From Paenibacillus chibensis (GTDB taxonomy: Bacteria > Bacillota > Bacilli > Paenibacillales > Paenibacillaceae): a stretch of 64,000 bases of DNA. Of the stretch, positions 7,720 to 16,453 are shown piece after piece; position 1 is the first letter of the stretch, and each line of letters starts with the position of its first letter. A program made the position numbers and the translations under genes. The notes under the pieces are model-generated. The model saw only the letters and a program-made list of their open reading frames with translations. It made no database searches and was not told the DNA's origin. The stretch spans positions 124,001-188,000 of the forward strand of contig NZ_BIMK01000005.1 of NCBI RefSeq assembly GCF_004001045.1, in the 5' to 3' direction.

Positions 7720-9822
7720 ATGATCAGGGGAATTCAAAAGGAGAGTGAAGCGGGAATGATCAAGCAGAAAGACGGCGTGTTTCCGGCGGTATGCCCGCTG
7801 GATTGTCCCGACACCTGCGGCCTGCTGCTGCATAAGGAAGACGGCAAAATCGTGAAGGTCACCGGCAATCCGGACCATCCGATCACGCAGGGAGCGATTT
7901 GCAACAAAGTCCGCAACATGACGGAGCGGATTTATCATAAAGAACGTATTTTGTTTCCACTCAAACGGACCGGTCCGAAGGGCTCGGGTGAATTCGCAAG
8001 GATCTCTTGGGAGGAAGCGGTGCGGGAAATTACGAGCCGGTATCAGGGACTGATCGCGGAATATGGGCCGGAATCCATTCTGCCTTACAGCTTCTACGGC
8101 AATATGGGCATCCTCAGCGTGGATGGCATGGACCGCCGATTCTTCAACGCGCTGGGCGCAAGCCGCCTGGATCAGGCGATATGCAATTCTGCCGGGAATG
8201 CCGGCTGGAAATATACAATGGGCTTTAAAGGCGGAACGTCACCGGAGGATACGGAATTTGCCGATTTGATCATCGTTTGGGGCGGCAATCTGATAAGCAC
8301 GAACATGCATCAGGTGGTATTTGCCGAGAAAGCCCGCAAGCGCGGGGCCAAGGTGGTGGTTATTGACGTTCACAAGAACCGTACCGCCCAGTGGGCCGAT
8401 TGGTTCATCCCGCTGTACCCCGGCACGGATACGGCGCTGGCGCTTGGCGTTATGCACGTCCTGTTCCGGGACGGTTTGACGGATGAGGCTTTCCTGGAGC
8501 GCTACACCTTGGGCCGCGAAGAGCTGCGGGAGCATGTGAAAAGCTATCCGCCTGAGCATGCTGCGGCCATCACGGGCGTGCCGGCGGAAGATATCGAAAA
8601 GCTGGCCCATATGTACGGCGAGGCAGTGGTATCCTTCATTGCCATCGGCAACGGCCTTCAGCATCATGACAATGGCGGCATGAACGTGCGCAGCATCGCC
8701 TGCCTGCCGGCTCTGACCGGTCAGTGGCTGAAGAAGGGCGGCGGCGCGATCAAAACCAATGGCGGCTACAACGCCATGGACAGCGATTATTTGGAGCGGC
8801 CGGATTTGCGGCCGAACCCGCAAGCGCGCAGCATTAACATGAACCGGATCGGGGAAGCGCTCGAAATGACGGAGCAGCCGGTCAAGGCGCTTTTCGTATA
8901 CTGCAGCAACCCGTTGGTCGTGGCGCCCGATACGGAGCGCGTACAAGCGGGATTTGCGCGGGAGGATCTGTTTACGGTCGTGCATGATCTGTTCATGACC
9001 GATACGGCCAAGTATGCGGATATCGTGCTGCCGGCGGCGTCGACCTTTGAAACGACGGAGCTCTTCGGCTCGTATTGGCATCATTTCGTGCAGCTTCAGG
9101 AGCCCGTCATCGAAAGAATGGGCGAAGCCAAAGGCAATGTGGAGCTGTTCGCCATGCTGGGACGCGCGATGGGTTTGGATGAGCAGGCCTTTTCCGAAAC
9201 GGAGGAAGAGATGATTGCAGGGGCATTACATTATCCGGAAAATCCATATTTGAACGGCGTGACGCTGGAAGCGCTGAAGGAGAAGCGGTTTGTGAAGCTC
9301 GACATGACGCCGCAGGCAGCCTATTTGGATAGGCTGAACATGCCGTCGGGCAAAATCGAGCTGTATTCGGCGCAAATGCAGGAGGCCGGCTTGCCGCCGC
9401 TTCCGGAGTACATGCCGCTGAAGGAAGGTTATGACGGAAATCAGCGTCCCGGCAAGGACGATTCATATCCGCTGATGTTCATTTCGCCGCCGAACCATAA
9501 CTTCCTCAACTCCACCTTCGCGAACGTGGAAAAGCATCAGCGGCTGGAGAAAGAGCCCCAGCTGCAAATCCATCCGCAGGATGCGGAGGCGCGCGGAATT
9601 CAAGACGGCGACATGGCCTTGGTCTACAACGAACGGGGACAATTGGAGCTGAAGGCCATCGTGACCGATAAAATGCTGCCGGGTACCGTCATCAGCCAAG
9701 GTCTATGGTGGGACGGCAAAGGCCACAAGCAGCGGGCGAACAGCTTGACCTCGGACCGTCTCGCGGACATGGGCGGCGGAGCCACTTTCTTTTCTACCGT
9801 TGTCCAGGTAAAGCGTCAGTGA
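7720..9822 (+). CDS. Molybdopterin (Mo-bisPGD) oxidoreductase, YoaE-like
   Basis: About 700-residue cytoplasmic member of the DMSO reductase superfamily. An N-terminal [4Fe-4S] motif is Cys25-x3-Cys29-x3-Cys33-x27-Cys61, then the molybdopterin domains ('LPYSFYGNMG', 'LIIVWGGN', 'ADWFIPLYPGTDTALALG', 'YADIVLPAASTFETTE') and a C-terminal molydopterin-dinucleotide-binding domain ('HPQDAEARGIQDGD'). No Tat signal, so it is not exported. The substrate is unknown; it resembles Bacillus YoaE/YyaE-type proteins. ATG 7720 has AGGAG 5 nt upstream; ATG 7756 with a more distant AAGGAG is an alternative. bis-MGD needed here could be made by MobA at 17.9 kb and insertion helped by the TorD-type chaperone at 18.8 kb (inference). 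Confidence 0.9.
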   Translation: MIRGIQKESEAGMIKQKDGVFPAVCPLDCPDTCGLLLHKEDGKIVKVTGNPDHPITQGAICNKVRNMTERIYHKERILFPLKRTGPKGSGEFARISWEEAVREITSRYQGLIAEYGPESILPYSFYGNMGILSVDGMDRRFFNALGASRLDQAICNSAGNAGWKYTMGFKGGTSPEDTEFADLIIVWGGNLISTNMHQVVFAEKARKRGAKVVVIDVHKNRTAQWADWFIPLYPGTDTALALGVMHVLFRDGLTDEAFLERYTLGREELREHVKSYPPEHAAAITGVPAEDIEKLAHMYGEAVVSFIAIGNGLQHHDNGGMNVRSIACLPALTGQWLKKGGGAIKTNGGYNAMDSDYLERPDLRPNPQARSINMNRIGEALEMTEQPVKALFVYCSNPLVVAPDTERVQAGFAREDLFTVVHDLFMTDTAKYADIVLPAASTFETTELFGSYWHHFVQLQEPVIERMGEAKGNVELFAMLGRAMGLDEQAFSETEEEMIAGALHYPENPYLNGVTLEALKEKRFVKLDMTPQAAYLDRLNMPSGKIELYSAQMQEAGLPPLPEYMPLKEGYDGNQRPGKDDSYPLMFISPPNHNFLNSTFANVEKHQRLEKEPQLQIHPQDAEARGIQDGDMALVYNERGQLELKAIVTDKMLPGTVISQGLWWDGKGHKQRANSLTSDRLADMGGGATFFSTVVQVKRQ

Positions 9823-9888
9823 GATCTATTGCCCGGACCGCCATTATGATAGATACTGGTTCTGGGACATGTAACCGCAATTGAATCT

Positions 9889-9911
9889 AAAAGCCCCCTC
9901 AGGGGCTTTTA
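9889..9911 (+). terminator. Intrinsic terminator of Mo-oxidoreductase gene
   Basis: AAAAGCCCC...GGGGCTTTT hairpin with a very short loop; T-run inside the 3' arm. Confidence 0.8.
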
Positions 9912-9992
9912 GTGGTTTTGTATCCGGATTTGATACTGATCCTGAAGCAGCATGTCTTCTTTAGTAATTCGCATAACAGGAGAAAAAAATAT

Positions 9993-11219
9993 ATGAAATT
10001 TCTGCAATCCTATCCGCGGGAAGTCAAAATCTTTCTCGCAGCGAGCCTGATCAATTCCGCCGGTGGATCGCTGATGTGGCCGCTCACCACCATGTACGTG
10101 TTTGAAGAGCTGGGACGGAGCATGACCGATGCGGGTCTGGTCGTTATGATCCAGGCCTTCGGCGGCATTATCGGACAGCTTCTGGGCGGCGCTCTATACC
10201 ACCGGGTAGGGGTAAAAAGACTGATCGTGGGCTCCCTGGGACTGAACGCGCTGGGACTGTTTACACTGCCTTTTATCAGCTCCCACTGGGTGATCTATAT
10301 GATCATGATGGGTTTTATCGGACTATGCAACGCCGTCTCCATGCCCGCCATCCAGGCTTTCGTCGGCTTTCGCTTCGCTGACCGGCGCGGCGAGCTGTTC
10401 AACGTGATTTATGTAGCCAACAACATCGGCGTGGCGCTGGGGACGGCGCTGAGCGGATTTCTCGCCGATGTGTCCTTCCATTTAACCTTCGTGCTGAACG
10501 GCGTGACCTCTGCGGTATTCGCGATGTTTTTCCTGAATTACCTGAACCGGCTGGACAAGCAGGAAGGACCGGTACATCTGGAGAAGAAGACCAAAACCGA
10601 GGCGAAGGAAAGCCTTCCGGCGCTTCTGCGCAATACGCGGGTGTATCTGTATCTGGGCCTCGGCTCGCTATTTCTGTGGTTCGGCAATTCCATCTGGAAT
10701 ACGGGGGTTTCCCCGCATATTATTTCCGAAGGCATGAACAAGAGCTCCTACGGCTTTTTGTGGACGATGAACGGGATTCTGATTTTCGTGGCCCAACCCG
10801 TGACGACGCTGATCAAGCGCTGGTTCGCCAAAGAATCCTCTTCGCAAATGACGGCCAGCGGCGTCTTTTACCTGGCAGCTTATATCGTCATTCTGATGCT
10901 GCCTAACTATATGGGATTCGTGCTTGCCATGGTACTTGCGACCCTGGGTGAAATGCTGATTTCGCCGGCGGTGCCCGCCTTTATTTCGGATCACGCCTTT
11001 AAGGCAGCTCCGTTCTACATCGGGCTGACGGGCGGCATGACCGCGCTCGGCCGCATGGTAGGGCCATACTTCATGGGCATACTATATGACCAGGGAGGGC
11101 TGAATCCGGTGGCATGGCTCTCCATCGTTATTGCGGTCGTAGCCGTTGCCTTCTTTATTATTCATTCGATACGCAACCGTGCGGCGGAACGTTCGCTGGC
11201 CGAGTCCATAAGCGGTTGA
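9993..11219 (+). CDS. MFS transporter, drug/unknown substrate
   Basis: 408-residue, twelve-TM major-facilitator protein. TM1 begins after 'YPREVKIFLAASLINSAGG'; the loop between TM2 and TM3 contains the 'GGALYHRVGVKRLIVG' form of MFS motif A, and a charged loop after TM6 (KKTKTEAKE) divides the two six-helix halves. The overall pattern is that of DHA1-type exporters. ATG 9993 has AGGAG 10 nt upstream, while the 27 codons upstream of it cross the previous terminator, so the shorter form is chosen. Followed 39 nt later by a GNAT gene on the same strand, probably co-transcribed because no terminator lies between. Confidence 0.88.
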   Translation: MKFLQSYPREVKIFLAASLINSAGGSLMWPLTTMYVFEELGRSMTDAGLVVMIQAFGGIIGQLLGGALYHRVGVKRLIVGSLGLNALGLFTLPFISSHWVIYMIMMGFIGLCNAVSMPAIQAFVGFRFADRRGELFNVIYVANNIGVALGTALSGFLADVSFHLTFVLNGVTSAVFAMFFLNYLNRLDKQEGPVHLEKKTKTEAKESLPALLRNTRVYLYLGLGSLFLWFGNSIWNTGVSPHIISEGMNKSSYGFLWTMNGILIFVAQPVTTLIKRWFAKESSSQMTASGVFYLAAYIVILMLPNYMGFVLAMVLATLGEMLISPAVPAFISDHAFKAAPFYIGLTGGMTALGRMVGPYFMGILYDQGGLNPVAWLSIVIAVVAVAFFIIHSIRNRAAERSLAESISG

Positions 11220-11258
11220 ACGAACGCCGTTTTTGATATAAGTAGAGGTGTTGAATCC

Positions 11259-11819
11259 ATGAAGCTTCAGCAGCAGACATTCACGATCAGACCATCGCAA
11301 ATCAAGGATGCGCAGGCGCTGATGAATATCGACGCGCTGGTATGGACGGAACGGACCGCTCCGGAGCCGCTCTGTTGGCCGACACGGGAGGATTTCCTCC
11401 TGCACTGCCCTCCGGCATCGCAGCTCGTGGCCGAGGTGGACGGCGTCCTGTGCGGCTATGTCGGTTTCCGGCATCCGACGAATCTTGCCGGGAACAGTCA
11501 TGTGTACGAGATCCACATCGCCGTTCATCCGCTGTATCAGCGCGAAGGAGTCGGCACAAGGCTGATCCGGGCAGCCAAGCAATGGGCAGCTCAGCAGGGA
11601 ATGCGCAAGCTGCGGCTACGCGTGCTCTCGACCAATCCGGGCGCGGTTATTTTTTACCGCAAATGCGGGTTTATGGAAGAAGGCCGGCTGATGGACGAAT
11701 ATAGGATCGACGGCGAGTTTGCCGATGAAATCTGGATGAGCTTTTTTCTGGAAGGCACGGAACGTGCCGAAAAGCCTGATTGGATGGCGGATGGACCTGC
11801 ATTTGATATTTTGCCGTGA
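11259..11819 (+). CDS. GNAT-family N-acetyltransferase
   Basis: 186-residue acetyl-CoA-dependent acetyltransferase with the standard fold order: N-terminal 'TIRPSQIKDAQALMNID', central 'LVAEVDGVLCGYVGF', motif A 'IAVHPLYQREGVGTRLI' binding the CoA pyrophosphate, and motif B 'NPGAVIFYRKCGFMEEGRL'. The substrate is not predictable. Likely the second gene of a unit with the MFS transporter. A terminator hairpin follows at 11852. Confidence 0.88.
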   Translation: MKLQQQTFTIRPSQIKDAQALMNIDALVWTERTAPEPLCWPTREDFLLHCPPASQLVAEVDGVLCGYVGFRHPTNLAGNSHVYEIHIAVHPLYQREGVGTRLIRAAKQWAAQQGMRKLRLRVLSTNPGAVIFYRKCGFMEEGRLMDEYRIDGEFADEIWMSFFLEGTERAEKPDWMADGPAFDILP

Positions 11820-11851
11820 CGGACTTATGCTTAGATGAATAGAGTGAACAG

Positions 11852-11881
11852 AAGGACTTTCACCTGGTGAAGGTCCTTTTT
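11852..11881 (+). terminator. Intrinsic terminator after GNAT gene
   Basis: AAGGACTTTCACC and GGTGAAGGTCCTT pair almost completely around a 2-nt apex, ending in T5. Confidence 0.85.
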
Positions 11882-12050
11882 CATAACAAGCGGCCCGAAG
11901 CGAATTAGTATAAATTTCCTGTTTGTCCCGGGTCAAAAAGGTGTAATGTTGGTTATCTGTGTCTTTTTGTTTAGGGAACATCGTTGCATTTCAAATGAAC
12001 AAATAAACGGTATACTTTTTATATCATCACGACGAAAAGGGGTTGTCATA

Positions 12051-12836
12051 ATGGACTTGCATCTTCAAGGCAAAAAGGCGCTGGTCATCGCCTCCAGCCA
12101 AGGGCTCGGCAAAGCGATTGCCGCAGAGCTTGTGAAGGAGGGCGCAGATGTCATGATCAGCAGCCGCAGCGACGACAAGCTAGAAGCCGTGCAGCAGGAG
12201 CTGCAGCAGCTGGGTACCGGAAAGGTCGAATATTACGCGGCGGACATTACGATTCCGCATGAAGTGGAAGGGCTCATCCGGTACACGGCCGAAACGTTCG
12301 GACATATCGACATTCTGGTCAATAATGCCGGCGGACCGCCGGCTGGTACGTTCGAATCGTTCACGGACGAGGATTGGGAAAAGGCGTTCCAGCTGAATCT
12401 GCTCAGCTACGTCCGCACGATCCGCTGCGCGCTGCCGCATATGAAGGAGAAGGGCGGCCATATCGTCAACCTGACGTCGAGCTCGATCAAGCAGCCGATT
12501 CCGGGGCTGATTCTCTCCAATACGTTCCGCACGGGCGTCGCGGGCATGAGCAAGACGCTGTCGCAGGAGCTTGCCCAGTATGACATTCTCGTGAACACCG
12601 TCGCGCCGGGACGCATCGCCACGAACCGCATCAAGCAGCTGGACGCCAGCAAGGCGGAGGCCAAGGGCATCTCGGCGGAAGAGATGAAGGAGCAGTCGCT
12701 GCGTGAAATTCCGCTGGGCCGGTACGGTGAGCCTGAAGAATTCGCCAAGGCTGTCGTTTTCCTGCTTTCCGGCGTGAACACGTATATTACCGGCAGCACG
12801 CTGGTGATCGACGGCGGTCTCGTCGAAGCGCTGTAA
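12051..12836 (+). CDS. SDR-family protein with non-canonical active site
   Basis: 261-residue classical-length short-chain dehydrogenase resembling 3-oxoacyl-ACP reductases. The cofactor motif is present ('ASSQGLGKAIA'), as are 'NNAGGPP', the Ser region 'NLTSSSIKQ', and the C-terminal 'TGSTLVIDGGLVEAL'. Where the catalytic YxxxK should be, aligned on the following 'GVAGMSKTLSQELA', the sequence reads SNTFR, so Tyr is replaced by Ser and Lys by Arg. A BKR-like SDR subgroup with altered catalytic residues is known, so this is probably a real feature of the subgroup. ATG 12051 follows AAAAGGGG; the upstream extension to 11946 has no ribosome site. Confidence 0.88.
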   Translation: MDLHLQGKKALVIASSQGLGKAIAAELVKEGADVMISSRSDDKLEAVQQELQQLGTGKVEYYAADITIPHEVEGLIRYTAETFGHIDILVNNAGGPPAGTFESFTDEDWEKAFQLNLLSYVRTIRCALPHMKEKGGHIVNLTSSSIKQPIPGLILSNTFRTGVAGMSKTLSQELAQYDILVNTVAPGRIATNRIKQLDASKAEAKGISAEEMKEQSLREIPLGRYGEPEEFAKAVVFLLSGVNTYITGSTLVIDGGLVEAL

Positions 12837-12910
12837 TTACAAATGGACCGATTTATCACATAGAACACATGAAGTGAGTGTTGCCTGGCATCATCTTTCG
12901 TAAATTCCTT

Positions 12911-12940
12911 TTGAGCTGACCGGTCTCCCTTTGGTATGAT
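12911..12940 (+). promoter_or_regulatory. SigA-type promoter for MOSC gene
   Basis: TTGAGC (12911-12916), 18-nt spacer, TATGAT (12935-12940), giving a leader of about 30 nt. Confidence 0.6.
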
Positions 12941-12975
12941 GGTTGTTAAAAATACATACAAGGGACTGATCAGGA

Positions 12976-13650
12976 ATGGAGGAGAAGTACGGTATCGTGT
13001 CCGTCAATGTCGGCAAGCCCATCACGGTAGAATATTTGGGCAAGCCGCTGACGACAGGCATATACAAGTATCCCGCTCCGGGAGAGGTGTTCGTCGGCAT
13101 CACGCAGATGGACGGAGACGGCCAGGCGGATCTGAAGCATCACGGGGGACCCGACAAGGCTGTTTGTGTTTATCCATACGAGCATTATGCTTATTGGGAA
13201 CAACAGCTGGACAAAAAGCTGGATTACTCCGCATTCGGCGAAAATTTGACGGTGACCGGTCTGCTGGAGACGGAAGTGTGCATCGGAGACATCTTCGAGA
13301 TCGGAGAAGTCATCGTTCAGGTGAGCCAGCCGCGGTTTCCCTGCTTCAAAATATCGAGCAAGCATGCCGTCAAGGATTTTCCGGCACGGGTGCTGGATAC
13401 CGGGTACAGCGGCTTTTACCTGCGCGTTCTGCAGGAAGGGCGCCTGAGCAAGGATTCCGCCATTGTGAAGCGTTCCTCCCATCCGATGCGGGTGCCGGTG
13501 GCTTCCGTCCTGGAGCAGCAGGCGCTGGGCAAGCGCCAGGCGGACCGGGAGACGTTGAAACGAATGCTGGAAGTCGACGCGCTGGCGCCGAACGTGAAGG
13601 CATCGTTTACCGAGTGGCTGCAGGAAGGATCGTCGGCCTCCCGGCTGTAA
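12976..13650 (+). CDS. MOSC domain-containing protein (YiiM-like)
   Basis: 224-residue stand-alone MOSC protein. These proteins bind molybdenum-cofactor sulfur chemistry or detoxify N-hydroxylated bases in the YiiM group. Visible marks are the N-terminal beta-barrel strands, 'DLKHHGGPDKAVCVYPYEHY', the 'FGENLTVTGL' motif and 'VSQPRFPCFKIS', with the conserved Cys of the MOSC site, followed by the C-terminal 3-alpha region 'LEVDALAPNVKASFTEWL'. Monocistronic with its own promoter and a strong terminator. It fits the window's scattered molybdenum theme, but no direct partner is adjacent. Confidence 0.88.
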   Translation: MEEKYGIVSVNVGKPITVEYLGKPLTTGIYKYPAPGEVFVGITQMDGDGQADLKHHGGPDKAVCVYPYEHYAYWEQQLDKKLDYSAFGENLTVTGLLETEVCIGDIFEIGEVIVQVSQPRFPCFKISSKHAVKDFPARVLDTGYSGFYLRVLQEGRLSKDSAIVKRSSHPMRVPVASVLEQQALGKRQADRETLKRMLEVDALAPNVKASFTEWLQEGSSASRL

Positions 13651-13704
13651 ATCCGGTACCGTTCATGGGAATGGACCCGGAAGACGGGCATCATCATAGG
13701 AAAA

Positions 13705-13746
13705 GGGCGCTCTACGGCTTTCATGCCGTGTAGAGCGCCCTTTTTT
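13705..13746. terminator. Strong bidirectional terminator
   Basis: GGGCGCTCTACGGC pairs with GCCGTGTAGAGCGCCC around a 6-nt loop, with A4 before and T6 after, between convergent MOSC and GNAT genes. Confidence 0.9.
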
Positions 13747-13761
13747 GGCGTGCCGCCGCGG

Positions 13762-14310
13762 TTAGCGCAGCAGCTTCCAGTCGCTTTGGGTCATGCCGTA
13801 GATCGCGTGGTTCACATAGCCCTGCGGCAGCCGCTCGGCTTCGCGGACGATTCCCTCCAGCACGAAGCCTAGTCTTTCGGGTATGGCACGGCTGCGCTGG
13901 TTGCCCGTGGCGCAGCGGATTTCGACGCGGTTCAGATCCAGGTCCATCAGCGCGTAATCCACGAACGCCCGGCAGGCGCTGCTCATGATGCCCTGGCCCA
14001 CATATTCCTGCCCAAGCCAGTAGCCGATGCTGACCGAACGGTTATGCCAGCTGATCTCATGGAAGCTGATCAGGCCCGCAAGCTCGCCGTCCACCCAGAT
14101 GCCCGCCGATATGGCACCGTTCTCGGCGCCCTGTTTGACGGCGTTTCTGACGAAACTTGCGGTATGCTCCACTTCCGTGATCGCATCCACCCAGGGAAGC
14201 CATTCGCGCAGCGTATCGCGCGAACGGTTGGTCAGGATGAACAGCGGGCGGGTATGCTGCAGCGCCAGCGGCTTCAGCTCAATATGATCGTCCAAAGGAT
14301 ATGTAAACAT
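13762..14310 (-). CDS. RimL/YdaF-type GNAT acetyltransferase
   Basis: 182-residue acetyltransferase of the ribosomal-protein-serine/alanine acetyltransferase group. N-terminal 'IELKPLALQHTRPLFILTNRSRDTLREWLPWVD' is characteristic of YdaF/RimL; 'SIGYWLGQEYVGQGIMSSACRAFVDYAL' carries the CoA-binding motif, and 'VEIRCATGNQRSRAIPERLGFVLEGIVRE' the acetyl-transfer region. The real target (ribosomal protein, small molecule or other) cannot be told. Transcribed leftward against the MOSC gene, with which it shares the terminator. Confidence 0.88.
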   Translation of the reverse strand: MFTYPLDDHIELKPLALQHTRPLFILTNRSRDTLREWLPWVDAITEVEHTASFVRNAVKQGAENGAISAGIWVDGELAGLISFHEISWHNRSVSIGYWLGQEYVGQGIMSSACRAFVDYALMDLDLNRVEIRCATGNQRSRAIPERLGFVLEGIVREAERLPQGYVNHAIYGMTQSDWKLLR

Positions 14311-14430
14311 ATAATTTCAGACCTTCTTTCTATGGAGGATGGGAAGATGCGGTTTGCCGCGCTTGATGGTTATCGTTTCCATGCTACCCTATCCCCTGGC
14401 TTTCCGTCAAAGCGTAAAAAGTCCGAATGA

Positions 14431-14459
14431 TTGAACTATCCGGCTATTACAGGTATATT
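14431..14459 (+). promoter_or_regulatory. SigA-type promoter for glnS
   Basis: TTGAAC (14431-14436), 17-nt spacer, TATATT (14454-14459). The ~95-nt leader has no T-box signature, so glnS does not look tRNA-sensed. Confidence 0.65.
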
Positions 14460-14563
14460 TAAATGAAACACGCTTATACAGAATAGATGTAGAGTGGAGA
14501 AGGAAACTGCATCGTTTCATTCTATGACGGGCGGACAACATTCAGGATGAAAGGTTGATTACT

Positions 14564-16261
14564 GTGGAGAAACCAAGCACCCCCTCCAATTTTATTAAAA
14601 ACGTAATTACAGATGACCTGGAGTCCGGCAAAGTCCAGAAAGTGATTACCCGCTTTCCGCCGGAGCCTAACGGTTATTTGCATATCGGACATGCCAAGGC
14701 CATCTGGATTAACTTTACGCTTGCACAGGAATTCGGCGGATCGACGAATCTCCGTTTTGACGATACAAACCCGATCAAGGAAGACGTGGAATTCGTTAAA
14801 TCGATCGAGGAAGATGTAAAGTGGCTGGGTTACGATTGGGCGGAGAAACGCTTCGCATCGGATTATTTTGAAGAAATGTACAAGCGGGCCGAGCTGTTGA
14901 TCCAAAAAGGCAAAGCGTATGTGGACGACCAAAGCGCCGATCAAATCCGCGAAACGCGCGGCACGCTGACCGAGCCGGGCTCTAACAGCCCCTACCGCGA
15001 CCGCAGCGTCGAGGAGAACCTGGAGCTGTTCCGCAACATGCGCGCAGGCGAATTCAAGGACGGCGAAAAGGTGCTCCGCGCCAAAATCGACATGAGCTCG
15101 CCGAACATCAATCTGCGTGATCCGGTCATTTACCGGATCGCCCATGTGGCCCACCATAATACGGGAGACAAGTGGTGCATCTATCCGATGTATACCTTCG
15201 CCCACCCGCTGGAAGATGCCATCGAGGGCGTGACGCATTCCCTGTGCTCGCTGGAGTTCGAGGATCAGCGTCCGTTTTACGATTGGGTCATCGCGGAATG
15301 CGAAATGCCGAGCACGCCGCATCAATATGAGTTCGGACGCCTGAATGTGGCACAGACGCTCACCAGCAAGCGCAAGCTGAAGCTGCTCGTGGAAGAGAAC
15401 ATCGTGGATGGCTGGGACGACCCGCGCATGCCGACGATTTCCGGACTTCGCCGCCGCGGCTATACGCCGGAAGCGATCCGCAGCTTCGTGTATGAGACAG
15501 GCATTTCCAAAAGCCAGGGGCTGATCGACCTGCAAATGCTGGAGCATTTCGTGCGGGAGGACCTGAAGCTGAAGGCGCCGCGCACCATGGCCGTGCTGAA
15601 GCCGCTTAAGGTCGTGATCACGAATTATCCGGAAGGCCAGGTCGAATGGCTGGAAGCGGAGAACAACACGGAGAATCCGGACATGGGCAGCCGTCAAATT
15701 CCGTTCTCGCGCGAGATTTACATCGAGCAGGACGATTTCATGGAGAACCCGCCGAACAAATATTTCCGCCTCTTCCCGGGCAATGAGGTCCGCCTCAAAA
15801 ATGCCTACTTCATCAAGTGCAACGATTTCATCAAGGATGCGGACGGCAACGTGACGGAGATCCACTGCACCTATGATCCTGAAACCAAGAGCGGTACCGG
15901 CTTTACCGGCCGCAAGGTGAAGGGGACGATTCACTGGGTGGAGGCTTCCCACGCCGTACCGGCGGAATTCCGCCTTTACGAGCCGCTGATCAAGCCTAAG
16001 GAAGACGAAGCCGCTGAGGCAGAGGAAGGCACGGAGGAAATAGAGAAGGTCGAGAAATCGTTCCTGGACGAAATCAATCCGAACTCCCTGGAAATTTTAC
16101 AAGGATTCGTGGAACCGGAGATGAAGGAAGCGAACCCGCAGGATAAATTCCAGTTCTTCCGCCACGGCTACTTTAACGTGGATCCGAAGTATTCGGAACC
16201 GGGAAAACCGGTCTTTAATCTGATCGTATCCATGAAGAGCTCATTCCAGCTTCCGAAATAA
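14564..16261 (+). CDS. glnS: Glutamine--tRNA ligase
   Basis: Class I aminoacyl-tRNA synthetase charging tRNA-Gln directly with glutamine. The HIGH motif is at residues 40-43 ([12 protein letters not shown]), the KMSKS-like loop is TSKRKL, and the catalytic core has 'LRFDDTNP', '[16 protein letters not shown]' and '[19 protein letters not shown]'. The two-part anticodon-binding beta-barrel follows and contains an acidic insertion near residue 490. GTG 14564 has GAAAGG 9 nt upstream; the in-frame TTG at 14555 touches that site and is less likely. Bacilli usually make Gln-tRNA via GatCAB, so a bacterial-type GlnRS here is notable. Monocistronic. Confidence 0.95.
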   Translation: MEKPSTPSNFIKNVITDDLESGKVQKVITRFPPEPNGYLHIGHAKAIWINFTLAQEFGGSTNLRFDDTNPIKEDVEFVKSIEEDVKWLGYDWAEKRFASDYFEEMYKRAELLIQKGKAYVDDQSADQIRETRGTLTEPGSNSPYRDRSVEENLELFRNMRAGEFKDGEKVLRAKIDMSSPNINLRDPVIYRIAHVAHHNTGDKWCIYPMYTFAHPLEDAIEGVTHSLCSLEFEDQRPFYDWVIAECEMPSTPHQYEFGRLNVAQTLTSKRKLKLLVEENIVDGWDDPRMPTISGLRRRGYTPEAIRSFVYETGISKSQGLIDLQMLEHFVREDLKLKAPRTMAVLKPLKVVITNYPEGQVEWLEAENNTENPDMGSRQIPFSREIYIEQDDFMENPPNKYFRLFPGNEVRLKNAYFIKCNDFIKDADGNVTEIHCTYDPETKSGTGFTGRKVKGTIHWVEASHAVPAEFRLYEPLIKPKEDEAAEAEEGTEEIEKVEKSFLDEINPNSLEILQGFVEPEMKEANPQDKFQFFRHGYFNVDPKYSEPGKPVFNLIVSMKSSFQLPK

Positions 16262-16296
16262 GCAGGCGGCCAAACGTCTTGGCTGCATCGCAGGAA

Positions 16297-16321
16297 GAAA
16301 AACGTCTATCGACGTATTTTC
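16297..16321 (+). other. Short hairpin after glnS
   Basis: GAAAAACGTC and GACGTATTTTC flank TATC, a near-perfect stem-loop 35 nt after glnS. The T-rich 3' arm could give weak termination before the stronger hairpin at 16407. Confidence 0.45.
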
Positions 16322-16406
16322 ACGGAAGAAAGGGCCGCGATAAGCGGAAGCTTTGCTTGCAATATCAGGAAGCAATAGCTCTGTAGTTCATACTTTCTGA
16401 TGATAT

Positions 16407-16452
16407 AAAAAAGCCAGTCCGAGGAGACCATTCTCTCTTCGGACTGGCTTTT
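16407..16452. terminator. Bidirectional terminator, glnS / MFS gene
   Basis: AAAAGCCAGTCCGA (16409-16422) pairs perfectly with TCGGACTGGCTTTT (16439-16452); A-run and T-run on either side serve both convergent genes. Confidence 0.9.
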
Positions 16453-16453
16453 G

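Noticed and set aside
14460..14563. T-box leader of glnS
   Set aside because: Leader is only about 95 nt and lacks the specifier and the AGGGTGG-type antiterminator bulge sequence.
14522..15952. 476-codon open frame antisense to glnS
   Set aside because: It mirrors the glnS codon pattern, has no ribosome site and encodes no recognisable domain; a shadow of GC-biased third positions.
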